A DNA stretch of 64,000 nt from Ammonifex thiophilus (GCF_003368535.1 NZ_QSLN01000003.1:62001-126000); one strand, 5' to 3'; numbered from the stretch's first letter, positions 35,402 through 45,059 are shown. Program-made: numbers and translations. The notes: generated by a model not told the origin, from the letters alone.

Positions 35402-37057
35402 CTATTGTCCTTTACCTCTTTCTGCCAAGAGGTGACGGGCGTGAAGTAGGGCCGTATCGCGCGAGCCGCCTATCAAGCGTGCCAGCTCCTCTACCCGCTC
35501 CTCCCCCTCAAGAGGAGTGACGCGAATGTAGGTTCTCCCTTTTCTCACCCCTTTGCTTATCAGGTAGTGCCGGTCGGCCCGGGCGGCTACCACCGCTTGG
35601 TGGGTTATGCATATCAATTGATAGCTTTTGGCTAGAAAAGAAAGCTTTTCGGCCACCGCCTCCAAGGCCCTTCCTCCCACTCCTGCCTCCACTTCGTCTA
35701 AACACAGCGTCTTCCCCTTCTCTCCTGCCACCAGAGACTTAAGGGCCAAGAGAGTGCGCGCCGCCTCTCCCCCGGAGGCCACCCGGGCAAAGGGCTTTAA
35801 AGGCTCCCCTGGATTGGGAGAAAAGAGAAACTCCACCTCGGACAATCCCCTGGGACGGGGCTGATCATCGGCCAGGGGACGAAAAGCTACCTCAAAGCGG
35901 GCTTTGGGGAGCTCCAGGCGGGCCAGTTCAACAAGCAGGGACTGTCCCAGCTGCCGAGCCGCTTCTTCCCTGGCCACCTGTAGAGCTTGTGCCTTTTCCT
36001 TCCAGGCTTGGCGTAAAAGCTCCTCTCGCTTCCGTAATTCTTCCAATTCCTCCTCTGAATGCTCAAGTTGGCTTAACTCCTGTCGGGCAGCTTCCCGAAA
36101 GGACAAGAGTTCCTCCACGCTCATCCGGTACTTCTGGCAAATCCGCCTTATAAGGGCCAGCCTTTCCTCCACTGCCTCCAGCCGGGCGGGATCGGCTTCC
36201 AGCTCCTCGGCAAGTTGGCGTAGATGGTCAGCCAGATCCTTAAGAAAAGAAGCCGTGTGCCTAAGCTCAGAGAGGTAAGGTTCTAAATCTGGCCGGTAGC
36301 GCGCAAGGCGGGAAAGGAGCACCTCAGCTTCCTCCACACCCTCCACCGCGCCACCCTCCCCCCCGAGGAGTTCGTAGGTTTTGCGGGCGGCCTCCGCCAG
36401 CTCCACCGCCCGCCGACGCCACTCCCTTTCCTGCAAGAGTTCTTCTTCTTCGCCGGGGCGCAAGGCTGCCCGCTCGATCTCCTCTATCTGGTGGCGCAGG
36501 AGATCCAAGCGCCAGGCCCGCTCTTCTCTCTTGGCTTCCAGCGCCGCTAGCTCTTCCCGAACTTCCCGCCACTCCCGGTAGAGGCGCTCGAGCTCCTTCG
36601 CCCTTTCCTCCAGCCCACCGAAGCGGTCGAGTAGGGACAGTTGGTAGTGAGGGGAGAGTAGCTCCTGCGCCTCTCCTTGTCCTAGAAATTCCACCAGTTC
36701 CCCTCCGGCCTGGCGGCAAAGGCTCAAAGGTAAAATCTGGCCATTTACCCGGCAGACGCTCCTCCCCTGCCGGCTGATCTCGCGACGGAAAACCAAGTAT
36801 TCCTCCGGCTCCATTCCCGCCTCGGCGAGCGGAGAAGGGAGCTTTTCTACGGCGAAAACAGCCTCTACCACCGCCTTATCAGCGCCGGTGCGGATGCACT
36901 CCACACTCGCCCTCTCGCCCAAGGCGAAGGCTAAAGCAGCCAGCAGAGCTGACTTGCCAGCTCCAGTTTCTCCGGTGAGAACGTTAAGTCCGGGGCCAAA
37001 TTCCAGATAGAGGTGATCGATCAGGACAAAATCCTTTATCTCTAAACTCAGGAGCAT
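35402..37057 (-). CDS. recN: DNA repair protein RecN
   Basis: An SMC-like ATPase acting in double-strand break repair. The 551-residue protein begins LLSLEIKDFVLIDHLYLEFG with Walker A GETGAGKSALL. Two coiled-coil arms (about residues 155-215 and 300-365) follow, then the signature/Walker B region (VASGGEAARTLLALK, LCLDEVEAGVGGRALEAVA). Length is typical. It lies between argR and spoIVB. Confidence 0.97.
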   Translation of the reverse strand: MLLSLEIKDFVLIDHLYLEFGPGLNVLTGETGAGKSALLAALAFALGERASVECIRTGADKAVVEAVFAVEKLPSPLAEAGMEPEEYLVFRREISRQGRSVCRVNGQILPLSLCRQAGGELVEFLGQGEAQELLSPHYQLSLLDRFGGLEERAKELERLYREWREVREELAALEAKREERAWRLDLLRHQIEEIERAALRPGEEEELLQEREWRRRAVELAEAARKTYELLGGEGGAVEGVEEAEVLLSRLARYRPDLEPYLSELRHTASFLKDLADHLRQLAEELEADPARLEAVEERLALIRRICQKYRMSVEELLSFREAARQELSQLEHSEEELEELRKREELLRQAWKEKAQALQVAREEAARQLGQSLLVELARLELPKARFEVAFRPLADDQPRPRGLSEVEFLFSPNPGEPLKPFARVASGGEAARTLLALKSLVAGEKGKTLCLDEVEAGVGGRALEAVAEKLSFLAKSYQLICITHQAVVAARADRHYLISKGVRKGRTYIRVTPLEGEERVEELARLIGGSRDTALLHARHLLAERGKGQ

Positions 37058-37066
37058 CCGCGCGTT

Positions 37067-37525
37067 TTACCTCTCCCCAAAGGCCAAATGGTAAAGGCGC
37101 GCTTTCACCGCCTGGGCCAGACCCCGAGCGGACCGCACCACTACGATGAAGGTATCGTCTCCGGCTACTGTGCCTATCACCTCAGGCCAGTTGGCCCGGT
37201 CCACCGCCGAAGCCACCCCCTGCGCTGCCCCTGGTAAGGTCTTCACCACCACCAAATTGCCGCTCACCTCGATACCCACCACGGCGCTTTGCACCAGCTG
37301 GCGCAGCTTCTCTTCCTGTGCCGGTAGTTCCGCTGCGGGTAAGGCGTAGCGCCAACCCTCCTCGGTGGCCACCTTTACCAGGCGCAGCTCCTTTAAATCG
37401 CGGGATACGGTGGCTTGGGTGACGTTGAAGCCAGCTTTGCGCAGCTCCTCCACCAGCTCCCTTTGGCTGGCCACCGGCCGGGAGCGGACAATTTCCAGGA
37501 TCTTCTGTTGTCTTGCCCGCTTCAA
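37067..37525 (-). CDS. argR: Arginine repressor
   Basis: An arginine-responsive regulator of arginine metabolism. The 152-residue protein has an N-terminal winged helix (RQQKILEIVRSRPVASQREL, NVTQATVSRDLKELRLVKV) and a C-terminal hexamerisation/arginine-binding domain (VVVKTLPGAAQGVASAVDR, GTVAGDDTFIVVVRS). The TTG at 37525 gives the standard ArgR start and has AGGGGGTGG 4-5 nt upstream; a GTG at 37549 is an alternative but is poorly spaced. It overlaps no operator I can recognise here. Confidence 0.95.
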   Translation of the reverse strand: MKRARQQKILEIVRSRPVASQRELVEELRKAGFNVTQATVSRDLKELRLVKVATEEGWRYALPAAELPAQEEKLRQLVQSAVVGIEVSGNLVVVKTLPGAAQGVASAVDRANWPEVIGTVAGDDTFIVVVRSARGLAQAVKARLYHLAFGER

Positions 37526-37536
37526 TTCCCCACCCC

Positions 37537-38403
37537 CTAGGGCAGGCACTCTTCCAGTCCTTGGCTTATGAGCTTATCCCGCACCAGACAGTAAAAGCTC
37601 CGGTGGAAAAGCCGAACCAGCTTGAAGGAGCGCGCGTAGCGCTTTACCACCACCCGATCCTCTGCCAGCAGGGGTATCCCTTCATGGCCGTCGGCGGTAA
37701 GGCACATTCCGGTAACACTGGTGAGCAAAAGCACCTCGATCAAAGAAGAGTCAGGCACCACGAAGGGGCGCAGAACGAAGGCGTGGGGGCAAATGGGGGT
37801 GAGCACCAGAGCGGCCACCTGAGGGTCGATTATGGGGCCGCCGGCGGAGAAGGAGTAAGCCGTGGAACCGGTGGGGGTAGCTATTATGATCCCGTCACCG
37901 GTGAAGCGGAAGGCACACTGTCCATCAACTCGCACTTCCAACCGGCAGGGGCGGCTCAGAGCTCCCCGGCCTACTACACACTCGTTAAGACACAGAACCT
38001 GCTTGACCACTTTGCCCTCCCGGATTACCCGCCCTTCCAGAAGCGCCCTCTCTTCTACCGCGAACTTTCCTGCCAGTACCGCCTCCAAACCGGCGTACAT
38101 GTTGGCCACATCGAGTTCGGTCAGAAAGCCGAGCCGGCCCAGGTTTATGCCTAGGACGGGAAGACCCAGCGGACCGGCCAAGGACACGGTGGAAAGGAGG
38201 GTGCCGTCCCCTCCCAGCGAAAGAAGGAGCTCCGCCTTCTTTATCTCCGGCTGCCCTACCCCCGACCTACCCAGGAAGCAGGCTTGATCCGCCAGCAACA
38301 GTACCTCTTTGCCCCGAGCTTCCAGGTAGGCTAGCAGTTCTCTCGCTACTTTAAGCGCTTTCTCCCCGAAGGAGGGGTTGAAAATCAGGGCGATGCACTT
38401 CAT
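37537..38403 (-). CDS. nadK: NAD kinase
   Basis: Phosphorylates NAD to NADP. The 288-residue protein shows the GGDGTLLSTV motif, the NE pair in CLNECVVGRG, and the conserved GDGIIIATPTGSTAYSFSAGG. The ATG overlaps the tlyA stop by 4 nt. Order tlyA-nadK-argR-recN is conserved in Clostridia. Confidence 0.97.
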   Translation of the reverse strand: MKCIALIFNPSFGEKALKVARELLAYLEARGKEVLLLADQACFLGRSGVGQPEIKKAELLLSLGGDGTLLSTVSLAGPLGLPVLGINLGRLGFLTELDVANMYAGLEAVLAGKFAVEERALLEGRVIREGKVVKQVLCLNECVVGRGALSRPCRLEVRVDGQCAFRFTGDGIIIATPTGSTAYSFSAGGPIIDPQVAALVLTPICPHAFVLRPFVVPDSSLIEVLLLTSVTGMCLTADGHEGIPLLAEDRVVVKRYARSFKLVRLFHRSFYCLVRDKLISQGLEECLP

Positions 38404-39230
38404 TCCGGTTTCCGACCTTTCTCGGCGAAGTAAGCGTGCGCTTCAGTCACCACTTCCTCTACCGTCCCCCTCCAGGGACGGCCGGGCACTAGGCTAAAGT
38501 AAACAAAAAACTCGATATTCCCCTCCCCACCGCGCAGAGGGGAAAAGGTGAGGCCCCGCACCTCCCATCCCTGCTCCCGCAGAAAGTCCAGCACCTTGTG
38601 GCAAACTTCCGCGTGAACCGCCGGGTCGCGTACCACTCCTTTCTTGCCCACCTTTTCCGGCCCCGCTTCAAACTGGGGCTTGATGAGGGCCAAGCCCCTG
38701 CCCTCCGGCTTCAGCAGCCTTCCTACCGCCGGCAGTACCTTGGTCAGGGAGATGAAACTCACGTCCACGGTGGCGAAATCGGCTAGCTCCCCCAGGGTTG
38801 CGGGCGAAAGGTAGCGTATGTTGGTGCGCTCCAGCACCACCACCCTAGGATCCTGGCGTAGCCGCCAGTCGAGCTGCCCGTAACCGACGTCCACAGCGAA
38901 AACCTTACGAGCTCCGGCGCGTAAGGCGCAATCGGTGAAGCCGCCGGTGGAAGCTCCCACATCTATGACCACCAGGTCCTTCAGATCGATGCCGAAAAAG
39001 CGTAAAGCGTGGGCCAGCTTTTCCCCTCCACGTGAGACGTAGGGGGGCTCCTCCGTCCCTTTAAGCACCTCCACTCGGTCTTCCGGGCCCACCATTCTCC
39101 CCGGTTTGGTAGCTCGCTGGCCATTGACCAGGATCTGGCCCGCCAGAATGGCCTCCCTTGCCCGCTCGCGACTGGGAAAGTAACCTTGCTCCACCAGCAG
39201 GATGTCGAGACGCCTTCTTCTGGAGGTCAT
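38400..39230 (-). CDS. tlyA: TlyA-family rRNA 2'-O-methyltransferase
   Basis: A 276-residue protein: S4 RNA-binding domain ([28 protein letters not shown]) followed by an FtsJ-like methyltransferase domain ([57 protein letters not shown]). It likely methylates 16S/23S rRNA ribose positions; hemolysin activity is a historical label. The ATG overlaps dxs by 4 nt. Confidence 0.95.
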   Translation of the reverse strand: MTSRRRRLDILLVEQGYFPSRERAREAILAGQILVNGQRATKPGRMVGPEDRVEVLKGTEEPPYVSRGGEKLAHALRFFGIDLKDLVVIDVGASTGGFTDCALRAGARKVFAVDVGYGQLDWRLRQDPRVVVLERTNIRYLSPATLGELADFATVDVSFISLTKVLPAVGRLLKPEGRGLALIKPQFEAGPEKVGKKGVVRDPAVHAEVCHKVLDFLREQGWEVRGLTFSPLRGGEGNIEFFVYFSLVPGRPWRGTVEEVVTEAHAYFAEKGRKPE

Positions 39231-41116
39231 AGGGTCTTACGGGAAGTTAACCTCAAAAGGGGGCGGCTTTGCAGGACCGCCCTGACGATTCCCTGAACGT
39301 CAAGACCGTACTTTTGGCGCAGTTCTTCCGGATGACCGTGCTCCACAAAGGTGTCCTCTATGCCCAGCCGCGTGATTTTAACCTCTCCCAGACCGCAACT
39401 GGTGAGGCACTCTGCCACTGCACTGCCAAAACCGCCGGCGAGAACACCTTCCTCTATAGTTACCACCCAGCGGGTGCGCTTGGCGTAGCGAAGAAGGAGC
39501 TCGGTATCCAAAGGCTTGACGAAGCGGGCGTTTATGACCGCCGCGCTTATTCCTTGGGCTGCCAGTTCCTCCGCCGCCTTGAGGGCCCGGGGGACCATAT
39601 TTCCTATGGCTATCAAGGTCACGTCCCTTCCTTCGCGCAGCACCACCCCTTGACCTATGGGCAGGGGACGGAGATCAGCATCTAGGGCTACTCCTAAACC
39701 CGCGCCTCGGGGGTAGCGTAAGGCTATAGGACCCTCGTAGGTGAGAGCAGTCTTTAGCATGTGCTGCAGTTCGTTCTCGTCGGCCGGCGCCATCACCACC
39801 ATATGGGGTATGGAGCGGAGGTAGGCCAGGTCGAAAAGCCCTTGGTGAGTGGCTCCGTCCTCCCCCACAATGCCAGCCCTATCGAGAGCAAAAACCACCG
39901 GCAGGCGTTGCAGGCAAACGTCGTGGATGATCTGGTCGTAAGCTCGCTGGAGAAAAGTGGAGTATATCGCCACCACGGGACGGTAGCCGCCGGCGGCCAA
40001 GCCCGCGGCGAAGGTCACCGCGTGCTGCTCCGCTATCCCCACATCAAAAAAACGGTGCGGGAAGCGCTGGGCAAAGAGCTTGAGTCCCGTGCCTGAAGGC
40101 ATGGCGGCGGTGATGGCCACGATACGGGGGTCCTCCTCTGCCAGACGCACGAGCGTGCGTCCGAAGATCTCGGTGTAGGTGGGCAAGGGGGAGGAGTGAA
40201 GCTCCCCCGTTTCCGGGTCAAAAGGTCCTACACCGTGGTAAAGATCGGGGTCCTCTTCCGCCGGCTTATATCCCTTGCCCTTGCGCGTGACCACGTGTAC
40301 CAAAACTGGTCCCTTTAAAGCCCTCGCCCGCTCCAAGATGTGCAGGAGGGTGGGAAGGTGGTGGCCATCTACCGGCCCCAAGTAGGTGAATCCTAGCTCT
40401 TCAAAAAACATTCCGGGAACCACCAGGTACTTGACGCTTCCCTTCAAGCGGGAAAGGAAGTCGCGCAGCCTGGGGCCTAAGCCGGGAAGCCGAGAGGTCA
40501 AGGACTCGAACTCCTTTTGCAGGCGCCGGTAGGCCGGGTCACTCCGCAGACGGGAGAGATAATTGGCCAGCGCCCCCACGTTTTTAGAGATAGACATCTC
40601 GTTGTCGTTCAGCACTACGATGAGATCGGTTTGCAAGTGCCCGGCATGGTTTAGCGCCTCCAGCGCCATGCCCCCGGTTAAAGCCCCGTCACCTATGACC
40701 GCCACTACGGCGTAGTGGTCTCCCGCGAGATCCCGCGCCTTGGCCAGCCCCAGGGCGGCAGAGATGGAGGTACTGGCGTGCCCCGTTCCGAAGATGTCAT
40801 AGGGACTTTCTTCCCGCGAGGGAAACCCGCTTATTCCCCCCAACTGGCGCAAAGTGCTGAAACGCTCTTTCCGGCCGGTGATTATCTTGTGGACGTAGCA
40901 CTGATGCCCTACATCCCAGATGATTTTATCCCGGGGGAAGTCGAAGACCCGGTACAAGGCCAGGGTGAGCTCCACCACCCCTAGATTGGGGGCCAGGTGC
41001 CCCCCCGTATGGGCTACGGTGTTGACGATGAAGTCCCTGAGTTCTGCCGCCAACTCTTCCAACTCGGCCAGGCTTAGGGCTTTGAGGTCTTCCGGCGCAT
41101 TGACACGCGCAAGCAC
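39227..41116 (-). CDS. dxs: 1-deoxy-D-xylulose-5-phosphate synthase
   Basis: First enzyme of the MEP isoprenoid pathway, condensing pyruvate and glyceraldehyde-3-phosphate on TPP. The 629-residue protein has [34 protein letters not shown], the TPP motif [18 protein letters not shown] and the transketolase pyrimidine/C-terminal domains ([24 protein letters not shown]). The GTG at 41116 is chosen because GGTGGAGGTTGGGT precedes it. That places the start 43 nt inside the end of oapA. ispA, which uses the downstream products, lies beyond the OLE RNA. Confidence 0.96.
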   Translation of the reverse strand: MLARVNAPEDLKALSLAELEELAAELRDFIVNTVAHTGGHLAPNLGVVELTLALYRVFDFPRDKIIWDVGHQCYVHKIITGRKERFSTLRQLGGISGFPSREESPYDIFGTGHASTSISAALGLAKARDLAGDHYAVVAVIGDGALTGGMALEALNHAGHLQTDLIVVLNDNEMSISKNVGALANYLSRLRSDPAYRRLQKEFESLTSRLPGLGPRLRDFLSRLKGSVKYLVVPGMFFEELGFTYLGPVDGHHLPTLLHILERARALKGPVLVHVVTRKGKGYKPAEEDPDLYHGVGPFDPETGELHSSPLPTYTEIFGRTLVRLAEEDPRIVAITAAMPSGTGLKLFAQRFPHRFFDVGIAEQHAVTFAAGLAAGGYRPVVAIYSTFLQRAYDQIIHDVCLQRLPVVFALDRAGIVGEDGATHQGLFDLAYLRSIPHMVVMAPADENELQHMLKTALTYEGPIALRYPRGAGLGVALDADLRPLPIGQGVVLREGRDVTLIAIGNMVPRALKAAEELAAQGISAAVINARFVKPLDTELLLRYAKRTRWVVTIEEGVLAGGFGSAVAECLTSCGLGEVKITRLGIEDTFVEHGHPEELRQKYGLDVQGIVRAVLQSRPLLRLTSRKTL

Positions 41117-41703
41117 ACCCAACCTCCACCACGCCCCTTCCCCGTCTTCCGTCCTAAGACACATTTAACGCCCGCCACCAATTTTCCTGCCAGAAGTACT
41201 ACTTCCTCCGATCGCGTGACCGCTAGTCGCTTCCCCACCGCCTTCCCCACCACCGTCAGAGAAGCGATGGTGGCCGTAACTAGAGTTTCCAGCCAAGAGA
41301 CTCTTTCCCCTGCCAAACCGGCAGCCAGCCGCAACACCAGTGCTATCCCCAGCGCCCCCGCCAGCGTCCCCATGATATCCCCTACTACATCGTTAGCAAA
41401 ATTTGCTACTCTGTCGGCGTTCTTGACCAGTTCAAGCGCTTCCCGGGCGCCAAAGACCTTGCGGGCCGCCATGGCGTTAAAAGGGGCGGGAGAAGCGGCC
41501 GTGGCTGCCGTACCCACTACATCGAAGAGAACGTTAACCGCCACGACTAAAAAAAGGAAGCCTGTTAATAGCCACAAGGCTTCCCCTTTGCGTAACAAAA
41601 ACTCAGCTATGGCTGCCAGAGAAACGGTCGCTCCAAAAGAGCCTATAGAGACGAGCAGCACATAACGGGCGTAGGAGGACTTTTTCTTCCGGTTACTTCC
41701 CAA
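41074..41703 (-). CDS. oapA: OLE-associated membrane protein OapA (DUF21-related)
   Basis: A 209-residue membrane protein with about four helices ([76 protein letters not shown]). Between helices 2 and 3 is the conserved polar stretch [31 protein letters not shown]. It resembles the transmembrane half of CorC/CNNM (DUF21) transporters. Its position, directly after a ~606-nt structured RNA and before dxs, matches OapA, the protein partner of OLE RNA. The basic C-terminus ([17 protein letters not shown]) suits RNA binding. TTG start, GGAGG 8 nt upstream. Confidence 0.85.
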   Translation of the reverse strand: MGSNRKKKSSYARYVLLVSIGSFGATVSLAAIAEFLLRKGEALWLLTGFLFLVVAVNVLFDVVGTAATAASPAPFNAMAARKVFGAREALELVKNADRVANFANDVVGDIMGTLAGALGIALVLRLAAGLAGERVSWLETLVTATIASLTVVGKAVGKRLAVTRSEEVVLLAGKLVAGVKCVLGRKTGKGRGGGWVCLRVSMRRKTSKP

Positions 41704-41749
41704 CCAACCAGCCTCCGGCCCTAAAGCTTTTAATCAAGAATAAGACCGC

Positions 41750-42355
41750 GGGCAAGTGACAGCCCCGCGAGTAAACGCTGCCGCTTAGGTCCAGCAGGAT
41801 TTCCCGGACGCCCACCGGCCGTCGCCGTACCGGCGGTTCCCCTTTAAGGGCGTCCCCGGTGCGTCGCCGCCACCAGAGCTGGATCGCCACTAAGCCGGCA
41901 CTTTAATCCCCGCGGTGCCCCGGTGTAAAACCGGACAGCCTAGGGGTTTTCCCCGGCGGAACTTAGCTCTTCCTTAGCCTCTTTTGCAGGTGAGGTTTCA
42001 GCGGCGGGATTAAACCCCGGGTGGGGCCCTCACCCTGACGGGCCCGCCTCAAGTGCCTCCACACCCACCCACTCAAGGCAGGCTACACTGTACGCAGCTC
42101 CTCACCACGTACAGGTTTACCCCAAGCCATAGGGCCTATGGGTGCCCTACCCTGCCCCACGCACTTGGGCCTCCGCGGCGACAGGGTCCACGCCCGCATG
42201 CCTTTGCGGATCGCCCCGCCGCCTTATCTCCCAGTACCAGCCCCCGGCTGGGCGCCGGCAGCCAGCACCAGGAGCTTCATCGATGTGCCCTTCGGCGGGT
42301 TTTTAGGCCCGCCCTCGGAAGAGCGGTTCCGACTAGGATACTGCGTCACTTGCCC
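41750..42355 (-). ncRNA. ole: OLE (ornate large extremophilic) RNA
   Basis: The 711-nt gap between ispA and oapA has no convincing gene but holds a dense set of helices. GGGCAAGTGAC near the 5' end (42345-42355) pairs perfectly over 11 bp with GTCACTTGCCC near the 3' end (41750-41760), closing 606 nt. Internal hairpins include GGCGGG/CCCGCC (42294-42313), a near-palindrome CCATAGGGCCTATGG (42127-42141) and several GC stems around 41920-41960. A promoter lies just upstream. OLE RNAs are about 0.6 kb, occur in extremophilic anaerobic Firmicutes and are encoded next to ispA, oapA and dxs, exactly as here. The exact ends are approximate. Confidence 0.88.
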
Positions 42356-42381
42356 TTTGCATTGCTCTAGAATCAACTTTA

Positions 42382-42411
42382 ATCATACCACAGACGGAAG
42401 CTTAAGCTCAA
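42382..42411 (-). promoter_or_regulatory. Predicted promoter of OLE RNA
   Basis: Minus-strand TTGAGC (42406-42411) and TATGAT (42382-42387) with 18-nt spacing. Transcription should begin near 42375, about 20 nt before the 5' arm of the closing helix, so OLE can be made independently of ispA. Confidence 0.65.
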
Positions 42412-42414
42412 ATT

Positions 42415-43275
42415 CTAGGACTTCCGGCTAAGGACAAACTCGGCCGCTTGGCGCAGGAAATCGGCTTCCGAGCCGAAAGAGTCTAAGGCAGAAATGGCTT
42501 TTCGTACCGCCTCCTCCGCCCGTGCCCGAGCAGCCGGAAGACCGAAGACCGCCGGGTAGGTTAGCTTGGAAAGTTTTTCTTCCTCATTTAGATCGAGGAT
42601 ATCGTCCACTATCTGGAAAGCCAGCCCCAGTTCCTCAGCGTACAGGGTGAGCTTCTGCAAAGCCTCTTCCTGTGCTCCTCCCAGCAAGGCGCCCGCCCGT
42701 ACTGCGGCTACGAAAAGGGCCCCCGTCTTCTTCCGGTGAATTTCCTCTACCAGGAAGGCAGGGTCTGAGTTCTTAATGCCCCCCAGATCGAGGACTTGTC
42801 CACCCACCATACCCTCGCTACCCGCCGCCCGCGCCACCTCCACGATGACCTTTAAACCTACTTCCGGCCCTTGCCGGGCAACAAGGGCCGCCCGAGCCAG
42901 GAGCTCAAAGCCCAAAGTGAGCAGGGCATCACCCGTCAGGATGGCTATGGCCTCTCCGAAAACCCGGTGGCTGGTCGGGCGCCCGCGGCGAAAATCGTCG
43001 TTATCCATGGCCGGGAGGTCGTCGTGGACCAAGGAGTAGCAGTGGATGAGCTCTATCCCGCAGGCGGCCAGCAGCAAGTCCTCCGCCACGCCCGCTCCCA
43101 CCGCTTCGGCCGCCCCTAACAAAAGCGCCGGGCGCAAGCGCTTACCTCCTCCCAGCACACTATAGCGCATGGACTGGTGGATGGGATGGGGAGGAGCGAA
43201 TTCCGGAGGCAGATAACGGTCAAGAGCTTCCTCGATAAGACGTGCTTTTTCTGCCAGCATCTGGTTAAAGTCCAT
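42415..43275 (-). CDS. ispA: Polyprenyl (farnesyl/geranylgeranyl) diphosphate synthase
   Basis: Condenses IPP with allylic diphosphates to make FPP or GGPP. The 286-residue all-alpha protein has the first Asp-rich motif in YSLVHDDLPAMDNDD, the second in FQIVDDILD, the GGGKRLRPALLL substrate loop and VGGQVLDLGG. The ATG at 43275 is preferred; a GTG four codons upstream (43287) is possible. The usual xseA/xseB neighbours are absent. spoIVA follows upstream across a 311-nt gap, and OLE-oapA-dxs lies downstream. Confidence 0.95.
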   Translation of the reverse strand: MDFNQMLAEKARLIEEALDRYLPPEFAPPHPIHQSMRYSVLGGGKRLRPALLLGAAEAVGAGVAEDLLLAACGIELIHCYSLVHDDLPAMDNDDFRRGRPTSHRVFGEAIAILTGDALLTLGFELLARAALVARQGPEVGLKVIVEVARAAGSEGMVGGQVLDLGGIKNSDPAFLVEEIHRKKTGALFVAAVRAGALLGGAQEEALQKLTLYAEELGLAFQIVDDILDLNEEEKLSKLTYPAVFGLPAARARAEEAVRKAISALDSFGSEADFLRQAAEFVLSRKS

Positions 43276-43586
43276 CCTTGCCTTCACCCGTTGTACTCAA
43301 GGAAGATTAATCTCCGTTAAAAATCCGGAGTTTCTTTTTAGGATTCGCCTTATGAGGCGCAAAACCTTTCAAAAAGCCCAGGGCAAGATTTTTAAAACTT
43401 TCAAATGTATATTCGCCGAGAAGGGGAGCATAATAAGAACAGCCGGGTCCGAGGTGGCCGAAACCAGATCACCGCCGGGTCAAGAAGGCTCGGCGGTGGT
43501 CGGCAAAAAGATCGGTACGGGTGCAGGTCTATGGCAGACCGCATCCGTGCCGGTCGAGCGCAGGCCACCTGCGGGCTCGGCTTCAA
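43276..43586. other. Intergenic region between spoIVA and ispA with multiple hairpins
   Basis: This 311-nt gap has no credible gene; short open frames on both strands lack ribosome sites. The half nearest spoIVA holds three GC-rich inverted repeats (43469-43503, 43513-43552, 43555-43579). The ispA half is AT-rich, with a small CGCCT/AGGCG hairpin at 43346-43358 and CTCCG/CGGAG arms near 43312-43332 followed by TTTCTTTTT on the plus strand. An ispA promoter probably lies here, but I cannot place it. Confidence 0.5.
43505..43552 (-). terminator. Intrinsic terminator of spoIVA
   Basis: A long imperfect hairpin (43513-43552, inner perfect arms GGTCT/AGACC and outer CGG.ACGG/CCGT.CCG) is followed on the minus strand by GATCTTTTT (T5 at 43505-43509). 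A second hairpin, CGAGC-GCAGG/CCTGC-GCTCG (43555-43579), sits between it and the spoIVA stop. Confidence 0.65.
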
Positions 43587-45059
43587 TTATATGATGATGC
43601 AGATGAGTCCGCCAGAACCGTCGTTTATGATGCGCTGCAAAGTTTCCTGGAGCTTTACCTGGGCGTGCTCGGGCATCCGGTGTAGCTTGTTCTGGATCCC
43701 CTCTCGCACCAGATCGTGAAGTGATTTGCCGAATATCTCCGACTCCCAGATCTTCTTGGGATTCTCTTCAAACTCGCGCAATATGTACTGTACCAGCTCT
43801 TCGCACTGCTTCTCCGTACCGATTATAGGAGTGATTTCGGTGGTGATATCGGCTCGGATGATGTGCAAAGAAGGAGCGCTGGCCCTCAACCTTATTCCGA
43901 AACGGTTCCCCTGGCGGATGAGCTCCGGCTCCTCTAGGTTCATCTCATCCAGATGGGGAGTGACCACGCCGTAGCCGGTCTCCCTGACTTCCCGCAAGGC
44001 AGCGGCAAACTTGTCGTACTCTCTCTTGGCCACACTCAACTCCTTCATGAGCCGGAGGATGTCTTTGTCGCCTTCAACCTTGAACCCCGTAGTCTCGGAG
44101 AGCACCTGGTAGAAAAGCCCTTCCACCGCTTTTACTTCTAGAGAAGCTACCCCTGTGCCCAGGTCGGTTTCCCGCACCCGTACCTCTCCAATGAACTCCT
44201 CCTGCCGCAGGTTGGCCGCTATCGTCTGAATATCCCGGACTCTTCTTACCTGGCGTACCGCCTCTCGCACCGTGTTCTCGAACTTCTGCCTAAGCCAATG
44301 CTCCGGCTCCAACTCATCCACCCAGGAAGGCAGGCTGACATTCACCTCACTCACCGGGAACTCATAAAGCACCTCGGTGAGGATGGTATGGATGTCGGCC
44401 TGGGTCATGCTCTCGACATCCACGGGCAAAACGGGGACATCGTACTTCTGTGTGAGCTCTTCTGCCAGCTCCGCCGTCTCCAGCGCGTGGGGCTGGGTGG
44501 TGTTGAGGATCACCACGAAGGGCTTACCCAGCTCTTTGAGCTCCTCTATTACCCTCTCCTCCGCGGGCACGTAATTCTCCCGGGGGATACCGGTAATGCT
44601 CCCATCGGTGGTCACCACTATTCCTATAGTGGAATGGTCTTGGATCACCTTCCTCGTCCCTATCTCTGCCGCTTCGTCGAAAGGGATAGCCTCGTCAAAC
44701 CAGGGGGTATTTACCAGGCGAGGCCCTCCCTCCTCGTCATAGCCCAGAGCTCCCTCCACCCGGTAGCCTACACAATCTACCAGCCTGACCCGCAGTTTTA
44801 TCCCCGAGTTGAGGACTATTTCCACCGCCTCGTTGGGGACGAACTTGGGCTCGGTAGTCATCACCGTCCTGCCACTGCCGCTCTGGGGCAACTCGTCCCG
44901 CGCCCTCTCCCGGTCGTAAGGATCCCTTATGTTGGGAATGACCAGGAGCTCCATGAAGCGCTTGATGAAGGTGGACTTTCCCGTTCGGACTCCTCCCACC
45001 ACACCTATGTAAATATCTCCTCCGGTCCTGCTCGAAATATCACGAAAGAGATTATCCAT
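43587..45059 (-). CDS. spoIVA: Spore coat morphogenetic ATPase SpoIVA
   Basis: Forms the ATP-driven basement layer of the spore coat on the forespore surface, anchored by SpoVM. The 490-residue protein has Walker A GVVGGVRTGKST near residue 20, the sensor/middle region (DGSITGIPRENYVPAEERV) and the conserved C-terminal end GGLICIII. Length matches the family (about 492). The ATG at 45059 follows GAAGAGGGGGG. A sigma-E-like promoter precedes it and a strong terminator follows, so it is monocistronic. Confidence 0.97.
   Translation of the reverse strand: MDNLFRDISSRTGGDIYIGVVGGVRTGKSTFIKRFMELLVIPNIRDPYDRERARDELPQSGSGRTVMTTEPKFVPNEAVEIVLNSGIKLRVRLVDCVGYRVEGALGYDEEGGPRLVNTPWFDEAIPFDEAAEIGTRKVIQDHSTIGIVVTTDGSITGIPRENYVPAEERVIEELKELGKPFVVILNTTQPHALETAELAEELTQKYDVPVLPVDVESMTQADIHTILTEVLYEFPVSEVNVSLPSWVDELEPEHWLRQKFENTVREAVRQVRRVRDIQTIAANLRQEEFIGEVRVRETDLGTGVASLEVKAVEGLFYQVLSETTGFKVEGDKDILRLMKELSVAKREYDKFAAALREVRETGYGVVTPHLDEMNLEEPELIRQGNRFGIRLRASAPSLHIIRADITTEITPIIGTEKQCEELVQYILREFEENPKKIWESEIFGKSLHDLVREGIQNKLHRMPEHAQVKLQETLQRIINDGSGGLICIII

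Noticed and set aside
41693-41890. A 65-codon minus-strand ORF just before oapA
   Set aside because: It lies within the OLE RNA, has no ribosome site at its GTG, and its sequence is explained by RNA helices including the 3' arm of the closing stem.
42053-42370. Plus-strand ORFs of 97-105 codons antisense to the ispA-oapA gap
   Set aside because: They are antisense to the structured RNA, lack ribosome sites, and have low-complexity composition.
43444-43510. A tRNA-like fold suggested by GGGTCCGAGGTGG
   Set aside because: There is no acceptor stem, anticodon arm or GTTCGAATC T-loop; the arms are explained as simple hairpins.
43352-43594. An 80-codon plus-strand ORF in the spoIVA-ispA gap
   Set aside because: No ribosome site; it runs through the spoIVA terminator hairpins and into spoIVA antisense.
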